DNA of 47,627 nucleotides, from NCBI RefSeq assembly GCF_002154695.1, contig NZ_MTAV01000015.1, forward strand, positions 1 to 47,627, given 5' to 3'. Under the pieces are notes generated by a model that saw only the letters and a program-made list of their open reading frames with translations, was not told the DNA's origin and ran no database searches. The DNA comes from Nostoc sp. T09. GTDB lineage: Bacteria; Cyanobacteriota; Cyanobacteriia; Cyanobacteriales; Nostocaceae. The position numbers and the translations under genes are program-made. Of the stretch, positions 27,197-35,909 are shown piece by piece (position 1 is the first letter of the stretch; the number at the start of each line of letters is the position of its first letter).

Positions 27197-27748
27197 TTAT
27201 ACTGGCTCAATAAACGACTTATAATCTTGAATTTTGCTAGCCAACCGCGAAGCTAAAAAATCGCTAGACTCCCTCAAAGCTTCATAAATGTGAATGCCTT
27301 CTTCTCTATATTTAGTAATTTTTTCTATACTCCAATAATGTGGTGGTGATTGTAAATTACTAATTCTATCTGCTAATTTAACCATCCATATTTCTTTTGG
27401 TTGTTGTTTGATTCTTTGTAAGCTATCTTCCATTTGAAGATGTTTGTCTAAATTTTTATCTTTAGTCAATGCAAGTACACCCTTAGCTACTGCTTCACCA
27501 AATTCGGCTTCTATTTGCTCATAAGTTGTATGAGTATCTTCGATAGTGTCATGCAAAAGCGCACATTGGATTGCCAGATTTCCGTCGGTTTCTTTCTCCA
27601 CATTCAAGGCAGCAAGTACTTCCATACTCACAAAACTTAAGTGCATAATGTAAGGTATTTCTGAACCTGGCATCTTTTGCCCTTGGTGTGCTTGTGCTGC
27701 AAATTTATAGGCTTTAATATAACTTTCTTGTGACCAATTTTGTTTCAT
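27197..27748 (-). CDS. Stand-alone HD hydrolase of the RelA/SpoT-Mesh1 type
   Basis: A 183-residue protein with only the hydrolase half of RelA/SpoT. Metal and catalytic residues are all present: His36 in PYIMHL, His66-Asp67 and Glu70-Asp71 in LLHDTIEDT, and Asp127/Asn131 in KLADRISN. There is no synthetase, TGS or ACT domain. It is therefore a likely small alarmone hydrolase acting on (p)ppGpp or a related nucleotide. ATG 27748 has a GAGAG ribosome site; the longer frame starts with TTG. A zinc-ribbon gene ends 18 bases upstream, so the two are probably cotranscribed. Confidence 0.85.
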   Translation of the reverse strand: MKQNWSQESYIKAYKFAAQAHQGQKMPGSEIPYIMHLSFVSMEVLAALNVEKETDGNLAIQCALLHDTIEDTHTTYEQIEAEFGEAVAKGVLALTKDKNLDKHLQMEDSLQRIKQQPKEIWMVKLADRISNLQSPPHYWSIEKITKYREEGIHIYEALRESSDFLASRLASKIQDYKSFIEPV

Positions 27749-27766
27749 ATACAAGCTCTCTCTAAT

Positions 27767-27970
27767 TTAATCATCTGGAAATTGCCAGGATGAAATGCTT
27801 TCTACATTTTCGCTACCGCATTTAATACAAGTAGCATCAAATGTTGAATCCATCCACTCATAACTACAAACACGACAATGACAGAAAATATTATTGCGGT
27901 TTGCATCTTTTATCCCTTGATGCCATTGTTGTAGTTGGTTCAAATTTTGAAATGGCAAATTATCAGACAT
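27767..27970 (-). CDS. Small zinc-ribbon protein
   Basis: A 67-residue protein. After a helical start, residues from about 30 form a two-knuckle zinc site: CHCRVC and, 14 residues on, CIKCGSENV, followed by an acidic end. Start ATG 27970 has an AAGG site about ten bases ahead; a longer frame to 28105 is possible but less likely. No family was recognised. It lies directly upstream of the alarmone-hydrolase-like gene and probably shares its transcript, so an RNA- or DNA-binding partner or regulator is possible. Confidence 0.65.
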   Translation of the reverse strand: MSDNLPFQNLNQLQQWHQGIKDANRNNIFCHCRVCSYEWMDSTFDATCIKCGSENVESISSWQFPDD

Positions 27971-28459
27971 GCTAATTAGCCTTTTTATGAGTTCTTGAAA
28001 GACAGAGTTCAAAAAATTTGAGCTTAATTTTATGCCATCCAGAGGTGTCTCATGGAACCATTGACCATGAATTATACTTGAGTTCGCTAAAATCTGCGAT
28101 CGCAAAAATTTTCATAACGATCAGTACTAATCAATCGCATTCTGCCCAATGGGTTAGTGGTTGTCAATCAAAATATTAAACTTATACCATGTACACACCC
28201 TTACTCAACCCATAGTAAGAGTGTAATTTTGCATTCAGAGCCTACGATTAAGTATTAGGAAATCAAATTGTAGTAGATGTGCTTTTCCACTCATGGGCTT
28301 GGACGCCAAGCCATATCAAGCAGCAGAGTAATGTTGGGGTATTCCTAAACAACTTGAAACTAAGAGTGCTTCATACTGCCAAAATTGATTTTTTCTGAAG
28401 TAACAACACTTAAATTTTTTGTGCCTATCTACGCTCTACACAATAGGAAGTTTGACAAA
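27971..28459. other. Divergent intergenic region with an inverted repeat
   Basis: This 489-base stretch separates the leftward zinc-ribbon/HD pair from the rightward DUF1400 gene. It has a HIP1 site near 28098 and an imperfect 11-bp inverted repeat at 28195-28224 (ACACCCTTACT with AGTAAGAGTGT, 8-base spacer). As both flanking genes point away, this is more likely an operator or repeat than a terminator. Confidence 0.45.
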
Positions 28460-29014
28460 ATGCAGAGTTTTCAACTTTTCCATCAATTTAGCAAGTGGCA
28501 ATTTTCTAAATTACTTGGCCAGGCAGTAGCTTTAGGGATAGGTGCTAGTATTTTATTCTTTAGTTCTAATGCTAATGCTGCCGAGCAAGTTGTTTTGAAG
28601 TATGGTAATTTTCAAGGCCCAATCTCTGTGAAAGAATTGAGTCAGTTTGTAGAAACTGGCAAAACTACCCCCACACTGAGGGCTTATTTGCAGGCGGCTC
28701 AACAAAACCCTGCAATAGCTCGTAAGGCACTGACAGCTGGAATAAAAGCCGATCGTACCTTATTAAATAACCTACTTTCTAGCTGGGCAGGGCCTATTTT
28801 AGTAAACCAAATTGGCGAGGTAGTTCATCCTCCTGCACAGCAATTAGACGCGCAGGCGTTGCGAAGCGCTTTAAGTACATCTATTAGTCAAAATGGTGAA
28901 GTTACGCTCCTTGGAGCCATTCGTAACTATCCCAATGCTGCTGTTGAAATTGAAGGCGATCGCCTGATTCCTGTTTATGAACGGTTAAGTAACATGGCGA
29001 AAATCTTTAGCTAA
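28460..29014 (+). CDS. Secreted stand-alone DUF1400 protein
   Basis: A 184-residue protein with a long signal peptide (about residues 1-40; hydrophobic VALGIGASILFF, then SSNANAA before the likely cleavage). The mature part is a DUF1400 domain (VVLKYGNFQGPISVKELSQF at its start). In cyanobacteria DUF1400 normally forms the N-terminal part of larger secreted alpha/beta hydrolases; here the hydrolase part is missing and the frame ends cleanly. ATG 28460 has an AGGAAG ribosome site, whereas the longer frame uses TTG. It is probably periplasmic; its role is unknown. Confidence 0.8.
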   Translation: MQSFQLFHQFSKWQFSKLLGQAVALGIGASILFFSSNANAAEQVVLKYGNFQGPISVKELSQFVETGKTTPTLRAYLQAAQQNPAIARKALTAGIKADRTLLNNLLSSWAGPILVNQIGEVVHPPAQQLDAQALRSALSTSISQNGEVTLLGAIRNYPNAAVEIEGDRLIPVYERLSNMAKIFS

Positions 29015-29166
29015 ACTTAATTTCATGCCAGCTTGAGATAGCTAGTATTGCTTGAAATAGCACATCCAGAGGTAATGTCAACAAAGTCTGTAGCTACTTC
29101 AGCTGCATAATTCGTATCTGCAAAACCTAAATTCTATTGCTAACCTATATAGCAATAGATAACAAG

Positions 29167-29496
29167 ATGAAATTTCTCATCAGGCTTACTGGCTTGGCTT
29201 TGATAGTTTTTGGTATCAAGGTTTTGGCAAGTAGTGTAATTTTCTCTGGATACTTTATTCCTAGCTTGCCTGCGATCGTTTTAACAATATCAGGAATATT
29301 GATTTTAAAGTACGGGGGACAGAATCGTAAGTATGCTTGGCTATTGATTGCTGGTAGTTTGACTTATGCCATCATGAGTAGCGTAATTTTTATTGCTCCG
29401 ATCTCACTTGTCTCATTTGCCTTGGCATTGATGGCAGTGAGCATGGGCTACACGATGCTCTCCACTGGTAAAGTTAAATTGCAACTATTACCATAG
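29167..29496 (+). CDS. Small integral membrane protein
   Basis: A 109-residue hydrophobic protein with three to four membrane helices (about 5-27, 30-50, 57-78 and 80-98). No family was recognised. ATG 29167 is preferred over an upstream TTG at 29137. It stands alone, about 150 bases after the DUF1400 gene. Confidence 0.6.
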   Translation: MKFLIRLTGLALIVFGIKVLASSVIFSGYFIPSLPAIVLTISGILILKYGGQNRKYAWLLIAGSLTYAIMSSVIFIAPISLVSFALALMAVSMGYTMLSTGKVKLQLLP

Positions 29497-29785
29497 GTGA
29501 AGTTAGCTTGCTACTGGCAATCGAAACCAGACTCTGCGGTGTGAACAATTACTATTTCCTTAAAGATGGGTTGGGTTCATTAATGTATCATTTCTCAGTC
29601 CAGCATTGACTTGTGGATACCTCAAACAATAATTTTCCTTAACTGAAGTATGTTGTGAATGCTTGACTGCCTGGATTATTTGCAATTAATCTATGTATTG
29701 GTTCAACAGAAAGGAGTGTAAATAAGCATACTTAGATACAGGGAGCAAGCAAGTATAAACTACCAGCAAAGTTAAGGATAAACAA

Positions 29786-30325
29786 TTGAAACAACAGCAA
29801 ATCATCCTGGGAAGCATCACCGCCACCTTATCTGCACTAGCACTTGGATATTTTGGCGTTCAATACTTTGAGAAAACCACCATGTATACAGTTGCTGGCG
29901 CAATGCTGGGACTTGGTGCAACTTCACAAGTTACCCAATTCAAGTCAAAATCTAAATTCCAACCGTCAAAGCAATCACCACCACCCTCTTTTCCTTTAAC
30001 TCCTGTTATTCCAGACTCTCCACAGCCAATACAACCAAATTCTCAGCCAATTGAACAAAAGATTGAGCATCAGATAACTCCTGTTATTCAGGACTCTCCA
30101 CAGCCAATACAATTAAATTCTCAATCAATTGAACAAAAGATTGAGCATCATATACATCCTGTTATTCAAGATTCTCCACAGCCAATACAACCTAATTCCC
30201 AGCCAATCACACAAAAGATTGAGCATCAGATTGAGATTATTGAATCAGACTCTAGTAAAGTATTAATTGCTGAAATTGATCCAATAATTGAACGCTTTGT
30301 CACACTAGGTTTGGATGAATTTTAA
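29786..30325 (+). CDS. Membrane-anchored protein with three 26-residue repeats
   Basis: A 179-residue protein. Two N-terminal hydrophobic stretches (about 6-24 and 33-48) lead to a proline/glutamine-rich region made of three near-identical 26-residue repeats (72-149), then an acidic end. The gene starts with TTG 29786, supported by an AAGGA ribosome site eight bases ahead and by the hydrophobic N-terminus it encodes; the first in-frame ATG is 33 codons later. No family was recognised. Repeat copy number is likely to vary between strains. Confidence 0.65.
   Translation: MKQQQIILGSITATLSALALGYFGVQYFEKTTMYTVAGAMLGLGATSQVTQFKSKSKFQPSKQSPPPSFPLTPVIPDSPQPIQPNSQPIEQKIEHQITPVIQDSPQPIQLNSQSIEQKIEHHIHPVIQDSPQPIQPNSQPITQKIEHQIEIIESDSSKVLIAEIDPIIERFVTLGLDEF
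29999..30232 (+). repeat. Three 78-bp in-frame tandem repeats
   Basis: Units are 29999-30076, 30077-30154 and 30155-30232. Each encodes a variant of xPVIxDSPQPIQxNSQxIxQKIEHxI. They are nearly identical in DNA, so they arose recently by duplication. Confidence 0.9.
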
Positions 30326-30330
30326 ATTAA

Positions 30331-30356
30331 TAGAGGGCGGCTTTTATCGCCCTCTA
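30331..30356. terminator. Perfect hairpin between convergent genes
   Basis: TAGAGGGCG (30331-30339) and CGCCCTCTA (30348-30356) form a perfect 9-bp stem with an eight-base loop. It lies six bases past the stop of the repeat protein and 15 bases past the stop of the DUF5682 gene, so it can serve both. Confidence 0.8.
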
Positions 30357-30370
30357 CGATAATTCATGAC

Positions 30371-33193
30371 TTAAAAATTTAAATTAATTATGCTAGCAAA
30401 GTAATTTAATGTTGCTGGATTAGCAGTAATTAATTCTTGCGTTTTAACTTCTTTTTCAGATAAGCGATCGCCTGAATTTACATTCGTTTCTAAACTATCT
30501 TCCCAAGTCAACTCTTTAATTCCCAGTAATTTAGCGAAAGCATTGGTTGTCGCTGGAAAATTTAATAGTAATTCTCTAATTTTTAATTCATTATCGCTAA
30601 GTGCTGGTGCAGCCTCAACGCGGTTGACTTGTTCTTTAATCTCCAGTTGCGGCTTTGACCATGCAGGAACCCAGTTATTAAAACCAGCCAATGTATTAGG
30701 AAAATTACTAGCGGCTTCTTTGATTAATCCTTGCAGAATTTGGGCATGAGGCCGCAGCTTAAGAATTAGGTTTGGTAACCAAGGTAATAAAATTTTGTCG
30801 GGAACTGTTGCGAATAATTTACTCAGAAGTTCTACAACAAATTTACTAATGCGGGGTGCAAATGTTAGAGATAAGATAAATCCGTTTAAGTATTCTGGGA
30901 AAGATTTAATTAACATTTCATTGTTAATCACATCATTGAAAAATTCCCGAATGTCTTCTAATTTTCTTAATGTCAACAACCATTCAGTTGTCCACAATAA
31001 ACCAATTTTGGCGGGGTCGTCTAAACCTTGGCTGGATTGTTTGACACCGATTAATAATTGACTGCGGTTACAACCGAGAGATAATGCCAAACTTTCGAGT
31101 GTGAAAATAAAATTCAACATCCCGGCGATTTGTTCGGGAGTTGTTCCTCTATCAGCGAAGGCTTGAGGTAGTAATGTCGCGTAATGACCGTAGCCTGTAG
31201 TAACAAAACGCTCTATCCATTCCGGTAAGCCTGTGGGTGTGGTGCGATAATAATGTACTAGTCGGCGGACGCGCTCAAATACTTGCGGTGCATCGCTGAC
31301 TCCAGTTTCTTGTTTGAGGAGAGAAATCGCGTGTTCTCCGAGTTCTTGCGTTAGTCGGAGGCTACGGGCGTATAAAATGCTATCTTCTGTGGCTTTGAGA
31401 ACATCGCTGGTTTGTGCTTGGGGAGAGAACGCCAACTGCTTGAGACGCTGTTCTAGAACTTGCTCGATGCTCACACCCTCGTAACCGAGCATAATAATAT
31501 GGCGTTGGTATTTACCGATGCGAATTTCCCAAGATTCTTGAATTGGTTTTGAACCAAGGCTGCGATCGCCCATAATTGGTTTTACAATCGTATCACCTAA
31601 TAAATAATGCAATCGCCACAGCACATCGGAACAGGGTAGAAGTTCCGGCTGCTGTTTAAAATCCATTAAGGCGCGTTGGTTGGTTTGTGCAAGTAGGTTG
31701 ACTCCCAGTGGTTGCAGCCTATCGTAAACATCTTGCGCCAGGGGAGGTAAAGAAGCATAACCAACCGTACCAATGCGATCGCCTCCGAGTAAAATTTGGC
31801 AAAGTTGGTAAATATTGCGTTTTTTGGGAGTGCGTTCTTTTTCTAGACAAGTTATGGCTGCATCTTGGAAATCGTAGGGTGTGGGATGCATCCGGTTCCG
31901 CATCCCCGCTAGCAGCATTGAGGTTTGGTAGATAGCGATGGAGTCGGCGGTACTAGCTAAATAGGCATTTTTTCGCGCTAATCCTACAATATCAGCACAC
32001 CATTGTAATAACTGTTCCGTATCTGCGGCGGCTAGTTCTGGGGGACGAGTTAAAAAGGCTGTGAGGGTAGAGTTGGTTGCTACAACTGGACTGGGTTTAG
32101 CTTTGGTTGCTTTCTCTTCTTTATTTAGAGAAAATTCCTTCAACCCCGTCACCTTGAGATTCTTTTTCCAATTTGCTTCCGCTAGGGACACTGTACCTGC
32201 TGGGTGATGAAATTGGTATTCGATAGCAGCAAAACTGGAAGGAATTAAACCGTATAACCATTTAGTTTGGGTGCGTTCAGGTATTTCCCAAACATTATTA
32301 TTAGTAACGCTGTATTCTTCTACATCGCTAGCTGAGTGAGCTGCACCACATATATATATAGCTTCCGACGGTGCAATATTATTCGCCGCCATGTGTTTTT
32401 TCATGCAAGTCCACATATAGCGTTCGCGCTGGCGGTCGATTTCGATATCTTTGTCGCGGGTTCCTAAACGACGCAGTAAGCTACCGATGAGGAACATCAC
32501 TTGGCGGTAGGTTTCGTAATCTGCACCTATAATTGCTGTTTCCACATACTCATCCCACCATTCGGAAAAGTGGCGGGTATTGGAGTTTCGCAACAAAAAG
32601 GTTAAAAATTGGTCAAAAGTCGGAACTAAACTACCTACTTCCACACCAACCGCCGAACCATGCATTTTTGCTTCATCGCTGGCGGGTTCTTCCGATTCCA
32701 CAACTTTCGTATCAGGAGGTTCCCATTGGAAGACAAAATCAACAGCCCGGTCTACAAATACTAACTCAGTATCTGGGTTTTGCAGCGCAAATGCGATCGC
32801 TTGATATTCTGCCGAAGCTTCGGTGATGGGTGCAACCACACTCAACGGCATGATTTTGGGCGAAAAAGTCTCAGATTCGGCGGCGAAGGCTTGTAAAGCG
32901 ACGGGTAATTTACAATCACGTAAATTCTCGACAGTATTTTGTAAGTCTTCGCATAATTCTAAATAAATTACCTTCGGCGGCTTCTCTCGCAACCGTCGCA
33001 CCATCTGCAAAGCGGAAGATGGTGAATGATGACACACCGGAAAAATTTCTAGGGGTTCGCTGCTGGCTTTTTCTACGTCTGTTATCAAAGCCGTTAACAT
33101 TTCGCTTAAAGGTTGAGCATCCGTAGCAAATTTTTCCGCAGCGTTGAGTAGTTGTTCTTGGAGTGAATTGAATGCAGTTGGGAGGTTAACCAT
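30371..33193 (-). CDS. DUF5682 family protein of a MoxR/VWA/SWIM cluster
   Basis: A 940-residue soluble protein. The N-terminal ~330 residues look like the DUF5682 core, related in pattern to the erythromycin-esterase/ChaN/TraB-like folds. Conserved polar sites are CHHSPSSA (His55/His56), YLELCEDL (Glu79, Glu82) and, near residue 283, GAAHSASDVE. The rest is helical. Such proteins occur beside a MoxR-type ATPase, a VWA protein and a SWIM protein, as in the E. coli yehLMPQ region as I recall it. That partner set lies just upstream here, separated by two Uma2 genes. No ribosome site is evident at ATG 33193. The enzymatic activity, if any, is unknown. Confidence 0.75.
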   Translation of the reverse strand: MVNLPTAFNSLQEQLLNAAEKFATDAQPLSEMLTALITDVEKASSEPLEIFPVCHHSPSSALQMVRRLREKPPKVIYLELCEDLQNTVENLRDCKLPVALQAFAAESETFSPKIMPLSVVAPITEASAEYQAIAFALQNPDTELVFVDRAVDFVFQWEPPDTKVVESEEPASDEAKMHGSAVGVEVGSLVPTFDQFLTFLLRNSNTRHFSEWWDEYVETAIIGADYETYRQVMFLIGSLLRRLGTRDKDIEIDRQRERYMWTCMKKHMAANNIAPSEAIYICGAAHSASDVEEYSVTNNNVWEIPERTQTKWLYGLIPSSFAAIEYQFHHPAGTVSLAEANWKKNLKVTGLKEFSLNKEEKATKAKPSPVVATNSTLTAFLTRPPELAAADTEQLLQWCADIVGLARKNAYLASTADSIAIYQTSMLLAGMRNRMHPTPYDFQDAAITCLEKERTPKKRNIYQLCQILLGGDRIGTVGYASLPPLAQDVYDRLQPLGVNLLAQTNQRALMDFKQQPELLPCSDVLWRLHYLLGDTIVKPIMGDRSLGSKPIQESWEIRIGKYQRHIIMLGYEGVSIEQVLEQRLKQLAFSPQAQTSDVLKATEDSILYARSLRLTQELGEHAISLLKQETGVSDAPQVFERVRRLVHYYRTTPTGLPEWIERFVTTGYGHYATLLPQAFADRGTTPEQIAGMLNFIFTLESLALSLGCNRSQLLIGVKQSSQGLDDPAKIGLLWTTEWLLTLRKLEDIREFFNDVINNEMLIKSFPEYLNGFILSLTFAPRISKFVVELLSKLFATVPDKILLPWLPNLILKLRPHAQILQGLIKEAASNFPNTLAGFNNWVPAWSKPQLEIKEQVNRVEAAPALSDNELKIRELLLNFPATTNAFAKLLGIKELTWEDSLETNVNSGDRLSEKEVKTQELITANPATLNYFASIINLNF

Positions 33194-33235
33194 AGTTTAG
33201 GAGGTTGGCGTAAATAAAGTTAACTCGTGGGGTTC

Positions 33236-33255
33236 GTCATTTGTCATTTGTCATT
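33236..33255. repeat. Short heptanucleotide repeat GTCATTT
   Basis: Nearly three tandem copies of GTCATTT lie in the gap between the divergent DUF5682 and Uma2 genes. It is a short tandemly repeated sequence typical of Nostoc-type intergenic DNA. Confidence 0.7.
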
Positions 33256-33395
33256 AGACATCGGTTCATTGTTGACTGATTTGTGAGTAGGCGTAGCCCG
33301 CACTTCGACAAAGTTCAGTGACCATCGTAGACATCGCCTGTTTATTCTGGATTCCTCATAATATAAATACAGCCCATGTCAGAATCGGAGGCTTT

Positions 33396-33938
33396 ATGTC
33401 ACTGACACTTGAAGATTTAGAAAAAATTCAGCAACAGTACCCCGACTATCGCATGGAACTAGTTAAGGGTAATATTATTGTCATGAGTCCATCAGGATAC
33501 GAATCAGATGAAGTTGCTGCTGAGATGGTGTCCCAGTTACGTAACTGGGTTAAACCGCGTAAGCTAGGAAGAATAACAGCTTCTAGCGCTGGTTTTAGAT
33601 TGCCAAACTCAAATTTGCGCGCACCAGATGCTTCATTTGTTTTAGCTGAACGCTTACGTCGCAGCCCCAAATCTTTTGCTCAATTGGCTCCTGATTTAAC
33701 TGTTGAGGTCAAGTCTCCCAGCGATAATTTAGAGGATATCAGAGGTAAGATTCAAGAATTTCTGAGTTTGGGAACTAAAGTCGGAATTTTGCTTAATCCT
33801 GATGAGCAAATTGTGGAAGTTTACAATTTGGGAAAAGAGGTAATTGTACTTCACAATGGCGATGTATTAACGGTTCCCGAACTGCTTCCAGGTTGGGAAG
33901 TACCAGTTTCAGATTTATGGCCTTTAGAGTTTGATTGA
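33396..33938 (+). CDS. Uma2 family endonuclease-like protein (DUF820)
   Basis: A 180-residue PD-(D/E)XK-fold protein. Family landmarks are RMELVKGNIIVMSPSG near the start, RAPDASFV (catalytic Asp), and LTVEVKSPSDN with the Glu-x-Lys pair, so the active site appears intact. Start ATG 33396 has a GGAGG ribosome site; the longer frame has none. Uma2 genes are highly multiplied in cyanobacteria and their role is unsettled. This copy converges with a second Uma2 gene and, with it, interrupts the MoxR/DUF5682 cluster. Confidence 0.9.
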   Translation: MSLTLEDLEKIQQQYPDYRMELVKGNIIVMSPSGYESDEVAAEMVSQLRNWVKPRKLGRITASSAGFRLPNSNLRAPDASFVLAERLRRSPKSFAQLAPDLTVEVKSPSDNLEDIRGKIQEFLSLGTKVGILLNPDEQIVEVYNLGKEVIVLHNGDVLTVPELLPGWEVPVSDLWPLEFD

Positions 33939-33979
33939 GAAGGTATCCGCATCGTTTATTCAAATTTCTCCCTGATTTT

Positions 33980-34642
33980 CTATGATGATTTGGCTAACTG
34001 TTCCCTTACCCATTGCCGCACATGACGAATTAAACTTGTTTCACCCATCGTTAAACTTAACTCCAAAAACTTCATCAACACAGCAGCATTAAACATCGGC
34101 AACACTAACGACATTTCACGGGGTTGGTAGTCATTATTAACTAAACTCAAAATTGTCAAAATCTCACGATCAAAACGCCACACTTCCGGCACACCCAACG
34201 CCGCATAAATCCCCATCCGATTCATTGAACTGCTGGTACTATCAACCTCAATTGCCAAATCTGGAGGTGGATCAATTGTCAAATCAATTACATCTTTACC
34301 GCGCACAGCTAACTCATTTTGAATGTAATAACATTCATCTGGTTCTAAACCCTTGCGTAAATCTTCTCGTGTCCAAGTTGTAGAACCTAAACTGCCAATT
34401 TCAATTCCTAACTCTTCTGTAGTAACTTCAACAAAACGACCTAATAATCTTTTATAACGTTCGTGTGGTGGTAGCGGCATCATAATCTCCAAAGTTCCAT
34501 CATCATAAGTCAGTCGCGTTCCAGGTTGTGACTCCAAATCTCGCACTAAATTCTGATAGGTATCCCAGTGAATGCCTTGAAGTATGGTGATGTTTGTAGG
34601 TAATGATTTTGCCAAAGGTGTATCGGAAGCGGCAATAGTCAT
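33980..34642 (-). CDS. Uma2 family protein with altered active-site motif
   Basis: A 220-residue Uma2 protein of the longer cyanobacterial subtype (RLTYDDGTLEIMMPLPPHE, LEPDECYYI, LAIEVDSTSSS). In place of the Glu-x-Lys of typical members it has Glu-Val-Asp, a variant common in this subtype as I recall. The catalytic competence is therefore less certain. ATG 34642 has an AAGGAG ribosome site; the longer frame starts with TTG. It lies 72 bases downstream of the MoxR-type gene on the same strand and may be cotranscribed with it. Confidence 0.87.
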   Translation of the reverse strand: MTIAASDTPLAKSLPTNITILQGIHWDTYQNLVRDLESQPGTRLTYDDGTLEIMMPLPPHERYKRLLGRFVEVTTEELGIEIGSLGSTTWTREDLRKGLEPDECYYIQNELAVRGKDVIDLTIDPPPDLAIEVDSTSSSMNRMGIYAALGVPEVWRFDREILTILSLVNNDYQPREMSLVLPMFNAAVLMKFLELSLTMGETSLIRHVRQWVREQLAKSS

Positions 34643-34714
34643 AGTTTTCTCCTTTAGCTCTAAATCTTCAGTTCTTTGAGATATTTTATCCAACAAAGGC
34701 AGAGTTTTAGAGAT

Positions 34715-35878
34715 TTAAAATAGCCCCATTGCTTGTTTGCCACCTTCGAGAAAAGCTTCCCATTCACCTTTGTTTTCCTTACTACGCTTCTCCACAACTG
34801 CGTGCCAAAACTGATTCATCACCGAAATATCCTCTGGTTGACGACGCACCAAAGTACCTACCAATGACTTTGCTAATGCACTTGCTTCTAAATTAGTCGC
34901 GCCAAAAAAACGACTGTGTAAAATCGCATCTTCTAAAACACCGATTTGTTCAGCAGTAGAAAGCGCCGACTCTAAACGCTGGTCATCGGAACTGGCTGCT
35001 GCACTGGTTTCGCGCAAATCTGCAAAAGTTTGCAGTAATACATCCAATAACGTTGGCGGCACATCCACCTCAAAGCCGTGACGGTTCATCAACTCCTTGG
35101 TACGGAAGAGAATAATTTCTTTTTCCTGCTTCTTATTCGTTACCACAGGCATATGTACAAAATTAAACCGCCGCTTTAATGCTGAAGAAAGTTCATTTAC
35201 ACCCCTATCACGGCTGTTAGCTGTGGCTATGACATTAAATCCTGGTTGAGCAAAAGCTACGTTATCTGTCTTCAGTTCAGGAATCGAAATATACTTTTCA
35301 CTCAGTATAGATATCAGTGCATCTTGCACATCGGAAGTACAGCGCGTCAATTCCTCAAACCTGCCCATTGCACCGCTATGCATGGCTGTCATAATTGGTG
35401 AGGGAATCAAAGAATCACGGGATTGACCAGCCGCAATTACCATCGCTACGTTCCAAGAATACTTAATTTGGTCTTCTGTAGTTCCCGCTGTTCCTTGAAC
35501 TACATAAGTTGAATTACCAGAAATCGCCGCCGCTAGTAATTCTGCTAGCCAGCTTTTACCCGTACCAGGGTCACCAATCAACAATAAACCCCGGTCAGAA
35601 GCTAAAGTGACAATAGCACGTTCTGCGATCGCGCTATCTCCGTACCATTTTTGCTCAATTTGGCGGTCTAGTTTTTGCGATGGTGTACTTCCCAACACAA
35701 AAGTCCGTACCATTTGCGGCGACAGTCGCCAAGAAAACGGCTTTGTACCTTTATCAATCGATGCTAAATATTCCAACTCGTCTGCATATTTCATTTCCGC
35801 CGGTTGGCGCAGCATTACAGTATTATCTTTTGTGTCGCTGCTTGCACCATTTGTCGTATTACTTTTAGCCTTTGCCAT
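34715..35878 (-). CDS. MoxR-type AAA+ ATPase
   Basis: A 387-residue AAA+ protein. Walker A is GDPGTGKS (102-109); the Walker B region is GRFEELTRCTSDVQDALI; sensor 1 lies in FNVIATANSRDRG, followed by LSSALKRRFNFV with arginine-finger residues. This is the MoxR/YehL pattern. MoxR ATPases work with VWA proteins as chaperones or remodellers that insert metals or assemble complexes. The VWA gene lies directly upstream, with an inverted-repeat element in the 107-base gap between them. Confidence 0.9.
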   Translation of the reverse strand: MAKAKSNTTNGASSDTKDNTVMLRQPAEMKYADELEYLASIDKGTKPFSWRLSPQMVRTFVLGSTPSQKLDRQIEQKWYGDSAIAERAIVTLASDRGLLLIGDPGTGKSWLAELLAAAISGNSTYVVQGTAGTTEDQIKYSWNVAMVIAAGQSRDSLIPSPIMTAMHSGAMGRFEELTRCTSDVQDALISILSEKYISIPELKTDNVAFAQPGFNVIATANSRDRGVNELSSALKRRFNFVHMPVVTNKKQEKEIILFRTKELMNRHGFEVDVPPTLLDVLLQTFADLRETSAAASSDDQRLESALSTAEQIGVLEDAILHSRFFGATNLEASALAKSLVGTLVRRQPEDISVMNQFWHAVVEKRSKENKGEWEAFLEGGKQAMGLF

Positions 35879-35909
35879 TTTTATCTCCTAATTATTTTCT
35901 GTAATTTTT

